DNA of 27,825 nt from Hypsibius dujardini (taxonomy: Eukaryota > Tardigrada > Eutardigrada > Parachela > Hypsibiidae): assembly GCA_001579985.1 (NCBI GenBank), contig LRSR01007420.1, forward strand, positions 1-27,825, written 5' to 3'. The position numbers were made by a program, and so were the translations under genes. This document shows positions 1 through 8,564 of the stretch, piece after piece. The notes beneath the pieces were generated by a model. That model searched no databases and was not told the origin of the DNA. It saw only the letters and a program-made list of their open reading frames with translations. Each line of letters opens with the position of its first letter. Position 1 is the first letter of the stretch.

Positions 1-319
1 TATGCCAGTGGAATTACGTTTCTGACCCTTACATGTTCATGCACAGTGCTGACAAAGACGAAATTTCTATCATCGGTCCAAAAACTGTAGTCAAGTTGGT
101 AGAACGATCAGCCAACATCCTTTAAACAATTAATCGATCGATAAAACTCTTGGAAAAACTCTAGAAATCAGCAACATCATATTTACGCCATTTTTTATTT
201 GAAATTGAAAATCATTACGGTCGGCCCGCACAATTACGCTAAACAAATATAACCGAAATACTTCACCAGAATGCAAACGCCATAAAAACAAAAGAAACAA
301 GCACCGGAATCAGGATTAA
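1..319. other. AT-rich DNA, no gene recognised
   Basis: I see no convincing reading frame, RNA gene or repeat here. The sequence is AT-rich and merges on its right into the diverged tandem-repeat tract. Confidence 0.4.
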
Positions 320-1030
320 AAGCCTAAACCATGTAGTTTACGGAGTTTATTCCACTATTCCACCGCTTCAAAGACAGCGTGTCGGTGTCCACGGGCATTA
401 ACCATGTAGTCTACGAAATTTATTTCACTAGCGAACTGTATGCACAATTAAAAAAAGGCCGAGCCTCCGAGGGCAGCATGTCAACCGTACCCAATGTACC
501 CATCTTATGCAGATCATACAGAAAACATTAGGTAGACGTACTTACAAATATGTAATAGGCGAATTTCTTAATTTCCAAATTTCGAACTACGAATTTCGTT
601 TTCTGCTAGGGGAATTCGTATAGCGGCCTGTAGTGACCTATTATTTATGGGGGGCAGTTGCCCAGTGCATCTCCCACCGTTACGCCTCTGTACCTGGCCA
701 CTACACGCGCGCAGCAGGTGCTGTGCTGCGATTGGTTGACAGCACTGGCCGCTTGCGCCCACTTACGTTACAAGGAATCGATCGCTCGTGCTCAAGATTA
801 CACACATACATTAACCTCGGTTAAAAAGGGGTTCAACTTAGAACACGGCCTCGCTGCGCTCGGCCTTAGTTATTCCACTACTGTAGGGACAGTGTGACTA
901 TGGGCCTTGCTTGTGCTCTTGGCAACAAACCAGTTAGTGATTTATGCGTAAGCTCGACTATTTCATTATTCCACAAATATCACAACTAGCCTAACATTTT
1001 AAAGGACTTATGCCAAAACTCGCCAGTAGT
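320..1030 (+). repeat. Diverged inverted copy of the Rep-A tandem repeat
   Basis: Pieces of this tract match, in reverse orientation, the repeat at 10783-10985 and 23618-23855. The clearest match is 967-1030: a block with attccacaaatatcacaac, then gccaaaactcgccagtagtc, is the reverse complement of 23618-23680 with few changes. Further monomer-like pieces lie near 320-360, 395-425 and 865-900; each has a catgtag core next to a tttattccactattcc-like core. The last matching base is about 1030, directly beside a GPCR relic. The terminal motif ending in agtagtc resembles the end of the foldback element at 15079, so 1030 may be a true transposon end. The left limit is uncertain. Confidence 0.55.
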
Positions 1031-1035
1031 CAAAC

Positions 1036-1262
1036 CTACAATCGTAACTTTTCACGTCGTAGCGATAGTGCAGGGTGCCTATCAACCAGTAGGAGCCCAC
1101 TGTAGCGTGAATGTAGATCCACATGACACCGTATATCGTCAGGGTGCTTTTGTTTGCGTGAGCCATTTGGAAGGATATTGGATAGACAATGGCCCATGTG
1201 CAACTGATGGAGATCAGGGCATGAGTGTGAATGATGCCGGCATTGAGAATGCCCAAGCAATA
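1036..1262 (-). pseudogene. GPCR relic, TM3 to extracellular loop 2
   Basis: Read on the minus strand, this fragment aligns with the middle of the intact receptors at 8565-9833 and 20186-21454. It has A-G-I-I-H-T-H-A at the end of TM3, then T-W-A-I-V-Y-P-I-S-F, then a TM4 with M-W-I-Y-I-H and a following Y-W-L-I-G-T-L-H-Y-R stretch. The N-R-A motif has decayed to C-T-W. TM1, TM2 and TM5-TM7 are absent. The frame closes on the downstream side at the repeat boundary near 1030. A-I-V-Y-P is closer to the pseudogene at 5250-6336 than to the intact pair. It is a dead remnant of the same subfamily, probably cut by the neighbouring repeat. Confidence 0.8.
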
Positions 1263-2234
1263 CCGGGTGGAACCTTATTCTTGACGGAAACTTCCAACTA
1301 CTCCCATTTCACTGAGAAACAAAAACACCAAAAACTAAAACAGCCAAAAGATAGATAAATTTACACTCTAAACTAAATTTAATCATTTTGTTTCAATCCG
1401 ACAATTTATCATGAGGCCATGCACTGAAATCGAAGATGACCAGAAATTAGCGATATCCCATGTTAAATTTTTGCTTTTGTGCCTCCCACTCTTTCCCTAA
1501 TATCTTTTTCAGCTTGTGTTTGTTTCCAATGAAACTAAATGTTTTGAGTTACTTTTTTAATTTCCGAAACCATATTTTCGCTGATTTGACATTAGAATCG
1601 TCATCCTCGCCCCTCCCCCATTACCTAAACTACTGTACAAATGTAAAACTTTTGGACGGAGACCCAAATCTGCTGATGATGATGAATTTTGGGTCGACGT
1701 TGGATTTTGAGTCCTGTAAAAACTGTTCTGACTGTAAAAGCTTTAATCTTGGGAAATAGTTAAATTAGACTAATTTTGACATTGTCGTTCTCAAAACTTA
1801 ATTTGAAATCAATTGGGGCATCAGCAGAATTTTTTTGGACGTCAGGGGGCGGAGCTACAGGTTATTATTGAGCCTGACAGGAAACTTACGAATGACATTC
1901 CAGAAATGACGAAAAGCTCCGTCCTAGACACCCAAAAAAATATAATGTGCTTGTGCCAAACGATTATATATATGTGTGTGGGCAATCTATAGAATATGCG
2001 AAAGTGCGTATAGGTGAAATTCCGAGAAGACTGTCGAGCGCAACCCTTTCTAATCGATCACTGACCATTTTAATCATCCGGGTAGATTTCAAGACACCTC
2101 GCACACATTTACATTTATTGCAAACATTGGATATACCTTGTTTGACAACTGAAGATTCAGTTTAAAATCTACAAAAAACATTCAGACAAAACTCTTTGCC
2201 TTCTTTGATTGGCTGCGGAAGGTCACCCGCCTCT
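1263..2234. other. Intergenic stretch, no gene recognised
   Basis: No reading frame here has recognisable protein features. About 45 bases near 1825-1865 (catcagcagaattttttt, then a g-rich run) resemble the interior of the MITE at 7859-8115 (near 7945-7985). This may be a decayed fragment of the same transposon family, but no terminal repeats remain. Confidence 0.35.
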
Positions 2235-2439
2235 CTAGCGCCACTCGCATTTTCCTTCGCAGCACGATCCAAAACTATCGTTGCAAAACCACTTGTGGTG
2301 TGCCGGAGTGCAAAAGCTGCAGATAATCCACCCCGACCAACACCTTCCCACCGTGACATCACCACACTCTGCCCCGTTAAGTGGCAGGCAATTGTGCCTT
2401 CGGGGCAGTCCCTCTTAAGTCGTTGTAGTGGTGGAGAAC
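2235..2439 (-). pseudogene. Broken paralogue of the ten-cysteine peptide gene (second exon)
   Basis: On the minus strand this matches the second exon of the gene at 3997-4452. A conserved lead-in ends in K-R before the first cysteine. All ten cysteines follow with the spacing of the intact gene: C-x6-C, then, after a break, C-x7-C-x6-C-x2-C-x8-C-x6-CC-x3-C and a stop at 2235-2237. Between the second and third cysteines (about 2383-2390) one base is missing relative to the intact copy. The first two cysteines and the other eight are therefore in different frames. Just upstream, a MITE (2440-2886) splits the lead-in, and the homologous intron sequence continues beyond it to about 2950. No first exon was found; the region where it would lie holds another MITE (3127-3355). 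A sequencing error at the missing base cannot be excluded. Confidence 0.75.
2432..2439. repeat. Left target-site duplication of the hAT-type MITE
   Basis: The 8 bases tggagaac here are repeated exactly at 2887-2894, on the other side of the element. An 8-bp duplication is characteristic of the hAT superfamily. Confidence 0.85.
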
Positions 2440-2886
2440 TAGAGATGTTAACGGTTCGAACCGGAGCGGTTCGGCTCGGTTTGGTTCGGTTTGGCGGGCA
2501 AACCGGTTTGAGTTTTATCGGTTGAGTTTCCAAACGGGAGCAAACCGGTTTGAAACCGATTGGAAATATACCGGGCACTAATGCCCTGAAATTAAATTTG
2601 GAGAATGAAAACTGGAAGTTTGTAGAACATTTTGCGAGAAATGATTGCTGATTCACTAGAACACATTAAGCATTCTAAGTTTTCCCTCTGAAAAATATAA
2701 ATTCAAACCGGGTTTGGCAGTGTTTTCAACGAAAATTAAAACGTACCTGAAAATATGCAGGTATAAACCGGTTTAAACCGGTTTGGTTCGGTTTCGGTCA
2801 AAATTGAAAACGGTTTGAATCGGTTCGGTTTAAAAACCCAAACCGAACCGGTTTAAACCGGTTCGACTAAACCGTTAACATCTCTA
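2440..2886. mobile_element. hAT-type MITE, 447 bp, non-autonomous
   Basis: The ends are perfect 15-bp inverted repeats, tagagatgttaacgg at 2440-2454 and its complement at 2872-2886. They are flanked by the 8-bp direct repeat tggagaac (2432-2439 and 2887-2894). The subterminal 100 bp on each side are packed with variants of ggttcggttt and aaccggttt in opposite orientations, which look like repeated transposase-binding motifs. The centre (about 2570-2760) is AT-rich and has no transposase frame. The TAGAGATG terminus and 8-bp duplication fit hAT MITEs. It interrupts the ten-cysteine pseudogene. Near-perfect ends suggest a fairly recent insertion. Confidence 0.9.
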
Positions 2887-2894
2887 TGGAGAAC

Positions 2895-3126
2895 TAGGCT
2901 TTCCCGCAGCTGAATGTAGCGTATATACGAAAAACACGTTTAATTATGCGCCAGTGTAAAATGAATTAACACGTGAAGATTAACACACCCAACGAGTAAC
3001 CGGAGGGGGGGGGGAAACTTTCGGACAGCTGCCTCAACCTAATTTATTTAGAGGGGTTGTGGGGGCACTTCCGTTTTTTCCTAAATTCGTGGTTGCGGGG
3101 GGTTTACTTTTTTTAGTAGCAAAGTT
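2895..3126. other. Residual intron of the ten-cysteine pseudogene and flank
   Basis: On the minus strand, about 2895-2950 still resembles the region before the second exon of the intact paralogue: a tttttcg run, then an acattcag-like acceptor area. The rest, including the G run at 3004-3013, shows nothing recognisable. Confidence 0.4.
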
Positions 3127-3355
3127 TATCGTATCCTCCCGGCCTCACGGGACAGCTAAGCACCGTCCCGTGCCACACATACACGCGCGCAGATTAAAAT
3201 TGGGGCACACACACACGCACACGCACGATCACACATGTTTAAAATGCCACACAGTGCACATACAAATGCACACGGATTTAAATTTAAATTCAAATACGGG
3301 CGGAATGCATGCCCTAGAGCTTAAAACTGTCTCTTGAGGCCGAGAAGATACGGTA
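3127..3355. mobile_element. MITE family M, copy 1 (about 229 bp)
   Basis: Imperfect inverted ends of about 29 bp face each other: tatcgtatcctcccggcctc at the left and a complement-like end in agaagatacggta at the right. The internal blocks gggacagctaagc, a CA-rich stretch and gggcggaatgcatgcc match the element at 19348-19493 in the same order, so the two are one family. This copy is longer because the CA-rich centre is expanded. Its ends are more diverged than those of the second copy. It carries no protein. Confidence 0.75.
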
Positions 3356-3996
3356 CCATATGTCATGACTGCCCCCTAAAATGGGACCTGGAGAACATGA
3401 GCAATTTCTCTTCTTCCCGCAATTCAGGTTCCCCCCGCAATTTAAATTTTTAATGAGAAGCCCCACCCCTTCCCCCGGGCCAGGGAATTATTGTGCTCAT
3501 AGGCTAAATCCGATGGTTTTGAGATTCCATTGTAATATGTTCGTTACAATATCCATTCTGCACTAATATTTTCCGAGGAGCCAAAAAATCTGACTGTAGA
3601 GATGGAGAAGTGAGTACGAAAGCGTGTAGTTAGCTGGTGACCCAAATTAGCACAGCGTTTGAATTTCTGTTCGGAATGGATAAGTTTAAACATTGTCCCA
3701 ATTCTTAACTAAATATAAATTTTCAATTGATAGGAGTTCGATTTGCTGGTCCGCAACTTGACGTCCCCCAGTTTCTCAACGATTCCAAATGCCGATAATA
3801 TAGAAAACAGTTCAGTTTATGGTATACAATTCACACGGGAAGATTCCGTTTTACAGGCTTTTGTTGTTATCACAACTGTAAAAATTGTATATTTTCGTGG
3901 TGTATTCAATGGAACCAGTAACGCAAAAACGGAGACAAGATTTTAGCCTTTAAAGTATGCTATTGTAAAACTGGAGAAATAACACGTTACGCTTTA
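3356..3996. other. Intergenic, no gene recognised
   Basis: The short open frames here lack recognisable domains. This is the 3' flank of the ten-cysteine gene. I saw no canonical AATAAA on the minus strand close to its stop. Confidence 0.35.
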
Positions 3997-4452
3997 CTAG
4001 ACGTCCCAGTGGCAGGCTCCGTTGCAGCATCCATTGAAGCGTCCGTTACAGGCAGGACCGTGGTTTTCCGGGCGGCAAAAGTTGCAGCTGAGAAAGTCAT
4101 CCCAGCACTTTCCCTTCCAGATATGACCGCACTCTCGTCTGGTATTAAGGCAGACGACCTTGCCGTCAACGCAGTCCCTCTTAACTCGTTGTAGTCGTGG
4201 GGAACTTGATGCGGAACTGGTGAATGTAACGCACACGAAAAAGCAAAGCAAAGTGTTACGCATCTTTTGCCATGACAACCGATAATTTATCTACGCCAGA
4301 AATATATGCATATTTAATTTGGCAGCATCTCAAAAAATGATAAGTTGTTTTTCTTAAGAGTTTTGCTTACCAATCTCATCAGACGCCTCGGTGGGAGACA
4401 TTAGTATTGGGATGGTTGCAATGCAGCTGACCAGAAGGAGGAACATCGTCAT
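3997..4452 (-). CDS. Secreted ten-cysteine peptide, two exons
   Basis: The model is exon 1 at 4452-4371, a 186-bp intron with a G|GTAAGC donor and an AG acceptor, and exon 2 at 4184-3997 ending in TAG; 89 aa in all. Exon 1 encodes a signal peptide: a Met, then the hydrophobic run F-L-L-L-V-S-C-I-A, then small residues before the likely cleavage site. Exon 2 begins at a K-R dibasic site directly before the first cysteine. The mature part then has ten cysteines: C-x6-C-x6-C-x7-C-x6-C-x2-C-x8-C-x6-CC-x3-C. A five-disulfide secreted peptide is inferred; the CC-x3-C tail recalls knottin-like folds, but I do not recognise the family. The more attractive acceptor (ttacattcaccag, ending at 4225) puts exon 1 out of frame, so I used the AG at 4185-4186, which restores it. 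A single-exon reading from 4278 would also start in a hydrophobic stretch. The broken paralogue lies 1.5 kb away in the same orientation. The role could be defence, signalling or structure. Confidence 0.65.
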
Positions 4453-4512
4453 TTTTATTTTTACTGTGAGCCCTGGAGGGTGGTTTGTGCAAAGGCGTGG
4501 CACTGCGTACCT

Positions 4513-4523
4513 GTATTTTATAC
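4513..4523 (-). promoter_or_regulatory. TATA box of the ten-cysteine gene
   Basis: The minus strand reads gtataaaatac, about 63 bp upstream of the exon 1 ATG at 4452. That leaves room for a start site near 4485 and a leader of about 30 bases. Confidence 0.55.
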
Positions 4524-5249
4524 TTTACACAAATGGCAAACTACAGTATGATCGTTTCTACATTGAATGTTTTTGCTTGTCCACAGGAAATGATGATTCT
4601 TCCTCCCCAACCATGTTTTCCGCTTAAATTTGAAACAAATAAAGAAATATGAAAATAAAGAGAATGAAAGCTTCATGCTTGAATGGACATTCACACAATA
4701 GATCGTTCCTGATTTTGACTGTTTTCCAGTATCGGTCAGGAAGTGACAATTCTTCTCATCATAAATAACCTGCGTGCGTTTGCAGTATTCCGGCCATGAC
4801 CCAAGTTAGGTAGGCTGATTCACGGAGGCAAGACTCTGCCTTGTGTGTGGAGTGGTTATTGAATTATGTTCAAATGACTTTTAAACTTGCTTTTAAAGTG
4901 AGCTTTTGAATTGAAAGTACACCCTCCAAACGATAAGGTAAACTTTACGTAATGATGCGAAGGGGGAGCGAAGAGAAGAGCGAAAATAAAAAGAGAAAAA
5001 ACGGAACTAAAAGTAGAGCCCTGCCGACGGTTTCAGCTCGGGGCGGCGAGCTATAAAAATAAATGCAAATGTATCCGAAGGTTCGCCTTCCCCGTGAGTC
5101 ACGGAGATGCTGCCGCGTCTCCGTATAGGGAACGGGAGCACCCAGTTACACTCTTTCATGGAGTCGGAGGCATTTTAACGTTGAGCTATGGGATTAGTCG
5201 TGAAATAATCTCTCCCTATTTTCGTTGACATGAAATGTGTATTAATGAG
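4524..5249. other. Intergenic, no gene recognised
   Basis: No protein or RNA gene is evident. A small hairpin (acggaga, a 10-base loop, tctccgt, about 5101-5124) is visible, but it has no cloverleaf around it and does not look like a tRNA. Confidence 0.35.
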
Positions 5250-6336
5250 TTAGCGCCGCGCTCCCAAACCTTGCAATTTGTCCATCGTCAAGACAAACAG
5301 CAAGGGGTCAACCACCGTTCGGCAAGCGAACAGAGAGGTTGGTAACCTCATATAATTCAGAAATCCAGAATCGTGGAACGAAAGCCACGATCATGAAGTA
5401 CGTCATGTTCGGCAAGCTGAAGACAACAATGCAAACTGTCAACAGGGTTAACATGGCGTACTTGTTGGACCTTTCTCGTCGTTGCACCTTGAATAGTCAC
5501 AGCTCTTTCGAACGATAAAGCAATCGAGGCACCGTTATCACTCTTCAAGGTCATGGGGGCACGGGTTGGTCGTGACACGAAACCACATTCTGAGGCTTCA
5601 CACGAGCGGACCGCTCGAGGACTGCTCGGGACCGGAACATCTTGCTAACCATGACAATAGGAAACGAGAGTATGATGACCGAAAGAGGCAGGGCAAACAA
5701 AATCAATTCCGTAACCTTTGAAAATGTTCGCAGCTGAACGTGGTTAAAGGTACATCCCATGACTTGGACGTCGACTCGGTAGTAGAGCGTGTCCATCAGC
5801 TAGAAAGGGCCTTCAACAGCGTGGGTATACAGCTACAAGACGGTACATACTGTCAGGCTAAAGCGACGTGTATGAGCTGCTCTGAAAGACATCGGATAGA
5901 CGATGGCCCAAGCTCTGTTAAGGGAGATGACGGCGTTTGAGTTTATGATTCCGGTGTCAAAAATGGTGATACTGTAGAGGTAGAATGAGCATGCTTTATT
6001 CCCCATATGCCATCCGAAAGGATAGAGACCAGATGCTACGGCTAACGGGTATTGAAAAAGTAGGGAACCCAAATTGGCTCCGAGAAGGTTTACGACGTAG
6101 ATGTCAAACAGTACTGACCCTCCTCGGTGATGTCGAACGAACTGTATGATTACACCGATGTTTGCAATCGATCTAACGATGCAGATTGTGAGTAAAAATG
6201 TCGGTGTTAATGACCACAGTGGAACTAATGGACCGCTGCGAAGAGTTCCATTGTGAAAGATCACATTTGGTAAAGCTTTGGCGGAGCTGTTGAGATCCAT
6301 GGGACAACCAGTGGTAGCTGGAGATTCAGTGGACAT
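5250..6336 (-). pseudogene. Full-length GPCR pseudogene with two Trp-to-TAG stops and frameshifts
   Basis: Homology to the intact receptors runs from the N-terminus to the last codon. The reading opens with an N-terminal tail rich in possible glycosylation sites. TM1, TM2 (F-D-I-Y-V-V-N-L-L-G), TM3 with L-N-R-A-W-A-I-V-Y-P and most of TM4 follow in one frame. TAG codons then occur at 5833-5835 and 5800-5802. Both fall where the intact paralogues have Trp (M-W-L-Y in TM4 and F-W-L in the following loop). The same frame continues through TM5 to a stop at 5551 in loop 3. TM6 is in another frame, and a further 1-base slip occurs within TM7 before V-V-D-P-L-L-F-V-L-T-M-D-K-L. It is an old dead copy, more diverged than the duplicated pair. 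Confidence 0.88.
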
Positions 6337-6747
6337 AACACGAAGCTCTACACATCAGCGCCCTCAACACGATATGATTGTCACACTAACTGACCTGCAT
6401 TAAATCCAGTAAGCCCTTTATAACGAGAACATTTGCAGTAAATGTGGCAATCCATTCACAATCTATTATAAAGAGCACTCGAGTGTTATTAAACAAAATT
6501 TCGATCATTTGCGGAACACGCTTTCGGTAAGGAACATTTACACTGTTTCCCAGGAAGATATGAAAATAATCCCACAGACAGATAACGTGTCTTGATCACC
6601 ATCAACTTTGACAGCTCGATCCGCGTTTTGACACGTTGGGCATGAACATTCTAACATTTCTAACTCCATCACGTGTTTATGCTAAGGATTGGTTTATTGA
6701 ATATATACTGTTGTAACTGATGATATCGTAGGACTTTGCTGCACCAT
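6337..6747. other. Intergenic upstream of the GPCR pseudogene
   Basis: Nothing recognisable is seen. The segmental duplication begins at its right edge. Confidence 0.35.
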
Positions 6748-6909
6748 CTGGATTAGCAATGGAGAGCTTATTCAAGTGCAATCCAAATCATGTGATTAAG
6801 GGACTTGTTTCTCATGAGAAATCAAGAGCACGTTGTTAGTCAACCACGTTGATATAACAACCTTTTTCCGTATTTTTTTCTTTGTTGTTTCGATCGACAT
6901 CCGTGATGG

Positions 6910-7132
6910 TGGTCAATCGACATCTGCAGCAGACACAGCCACAGACACAGCCACAGACACAGCCACAGACATAGACACAGACACAGCCACAGACATAGAC
7001 ACAGACACAGCCACAGACATAGACACAGACACAGCCACAGACACAGCCACAGACACAGACACAGCCACAGACATAGACACAGACGCAGACACAGACATAG
7101 ACACAGACGCAGACACAGACGCAGACACGCTC
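6910..7132 (+). repeat. CAGACA-type microsatellite, long allele in copy A
   Basis: The tract is built from hexamers cagaca, cagcca and catagacacaga, with a higher-order pattern of about 30 bp in the middle. The corresponding tract in copy A' (18796-18848) is only about 53 bp. Because the unit is 6 bp, length changes keep both flanking frames open, giving T-D repeats on plus and C-V repeats on minus. Those open frames have no ATG at a matching place and are probably artefacts of the repeat. Confidence 0.9.
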
Positions 7133-7249
7133 GCAGCTTATGAAGATCTGGCCTGTTTGCTGTTCAGTTTGATGATGATTTCGCACCCCTTCTTCGCGCA
7201 GCATTGGAAATTCAATTTACCAAATACATTTTCACTCAAGTGATCAGCG

Positions 7250-7855
7250 TTAATAATGCAATCTGAAATAAATTGGATCGAAATTAAAATGGCGGACAAT
7301 TCATGTATCGAAAGGTTCTCAGTCATGCGCAAGCTAAATCCATACACTAATGCATATTGAATATGTCCTTCCGAACGGCGTAATCAAGCGAATCTTCTTC
7401 CAACTCGTGATATAAGCTACTAGCACAGGATCGTCAGGTGAGCAACTCATTAATTCTTGCATTAATCTGTTCTTATCATCTTCTTCATTGTCTGTGTGAA
7501 GCTTTCGGAGCTTCCTAATCTGATTAAACTACTTTGCACTTTGGGGGCATGAGGCTAGTCCGGTTCGCAGTAAGATTAACTGGTTGCAAAGGACGTGCAG
7601 CGCACTGGGGTATTAAGATTAAAGTCCTCATAATTTCTTGTCATCTGGATAATTTAATTTCTTTCCGTGGTCGTTGCTGTTCATTCTATACATGGCCGGG
7701 GTAGGGGAGCTGGTGGTGCATTATAATACCGTAGATACGTTGGTTTCAATGCTTGAGGGATTATATACTGTTACGTACAATGGGCAGTATTTCATGACGG
7801 GATATTGCTAAAAAACATCAAGCGCACGTCGGGCAAAAATTCATAAGACAACCAC
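7250..7855. other. Non-coding part of copy A
   Basis: This aligns with about 18962-19735 of copy A' at roughly 85% by eye. No gene is recognised. The A' version contains a MITE insertion near 19348 for which this copy keeps the empty site (about 7612-7625). Confidence 0.5.
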
Positions 7856-7858
7856 TGA

Positions 7859-8115
7859 CAAGGGGTCAATTACCTCTGTCAAATTCAGATCGCGCGAATA
7901 ATTTCTTTCTCCTCGCTCGCACTCTGTTGAAATAATTTGATTGAAATCAGCAGAATATTTTTGGATGTATGGGGGCAGAGGCGTATCGATATGATTCTCC
8001 CCGATTTTTTTCCCATTGCCGTGGGTCAAATTTTCTAAAATCATAGTTGAAGAGGTTGTACTCAAGAAAAAAGTTAGGCCGCAATATGAATTTGACAAAG
8101 GTAACTGACCCCTTG
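7859..8115. mobile_element. 257-bp MITE with 3-bp target duplication, only in copy A
   Basis: The ends are 29-bp inverted repeats with a few mismatches: caaggggtcaattacctctg at the left and the complement of caaggggtcagttacctttg at the right. Both sides are flanked by tga (7856-7858 and 8116-8118). Copy A' has the uninterrupted site cactgagtcg near 19725, which proves the boundaries. There is no transposase, and the open minus-strand frame across it is incidental. A 3-bp duplication occurs in PIF/Harbinger- and CACTA-type elements, but the CAAGGGG terminus does not let me assign a superfamily. Confidence 0.92.
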
Positions 8116-8459
8116 TGAGTCGATTCTTATCAAGCAGTATAAGAAAACGATGCGGGTATGAGCGACCTTTCCATTCCCTTGTCATATGATGGTCCACCTC
8201 AACATGAAAATCTCAAGAGCGTTGTGATGGGCAGAGATTTATGAAGGATGGTCTCACAGTTCAGGCAAGATGGCGTTGTCGAAGCTCGCGTCCGTTGGGC
8301 AAGATCTCCTGCAGATCTGATGATCCGCCAGAAGTTCTTGACAAAATCCAAAGATCCATGAGAAAACTAGGACAACGACCTTGAAGGTCCCGGTCGTCTG
8401 AGGGATGAACATGAATCCCATCTGTAATACCAATTTTAACGAATGCTAGAAACAACTCA

Positions 8460-8465
8460 TTTATT
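8460..8465 (-). terminator. Candidate polyadenylation signal of the copy A receptor
   Basis: The minus strand reads AATAAA about 100 bp past the stop codon of the receptor at 8565. The corresponding site in copy A' (about 20093) reads aaatat, so the hexamer is not conserved between the copies. Confidence 0.4.
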
Positions 8466-8564
8466 CAAGAATATTCCTTGACGACGTTACACGAGTTGAC
8501 GATGAAATATAACGTCATGGTTAACTGTGGGTGTCGGTGCAAATTAGACATACATTAAGATGGG

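Noticed and set aside
2162-2656. A 164-codon minus-strand frame over the ten-cysteine pseudogene
   Set aside because: It runs from the MITE into the exon and then follows the wrong frame after the missing base. The cysteine-rich protein lies in two other pieces, so the single long frame is not a real product.
5085-5140. A tRNA-like hairpin
   Set aside because: Only one stem is visible; the T-loop and acceptor stem are absent.
6833-7243. T-D or C-V repeat proteins over the hexamer tracts (also 18700-18963)
   Set aside because: Open frames on both strands follow from a 6-bp repeat. No ATG or conserved start exists on the plus strand.
7841-8197. A 118-codon minus-strand frame
   Set aside because: It crosses the whole 257-bp MITE including both inverted ends, and copy A' has no equivalent.
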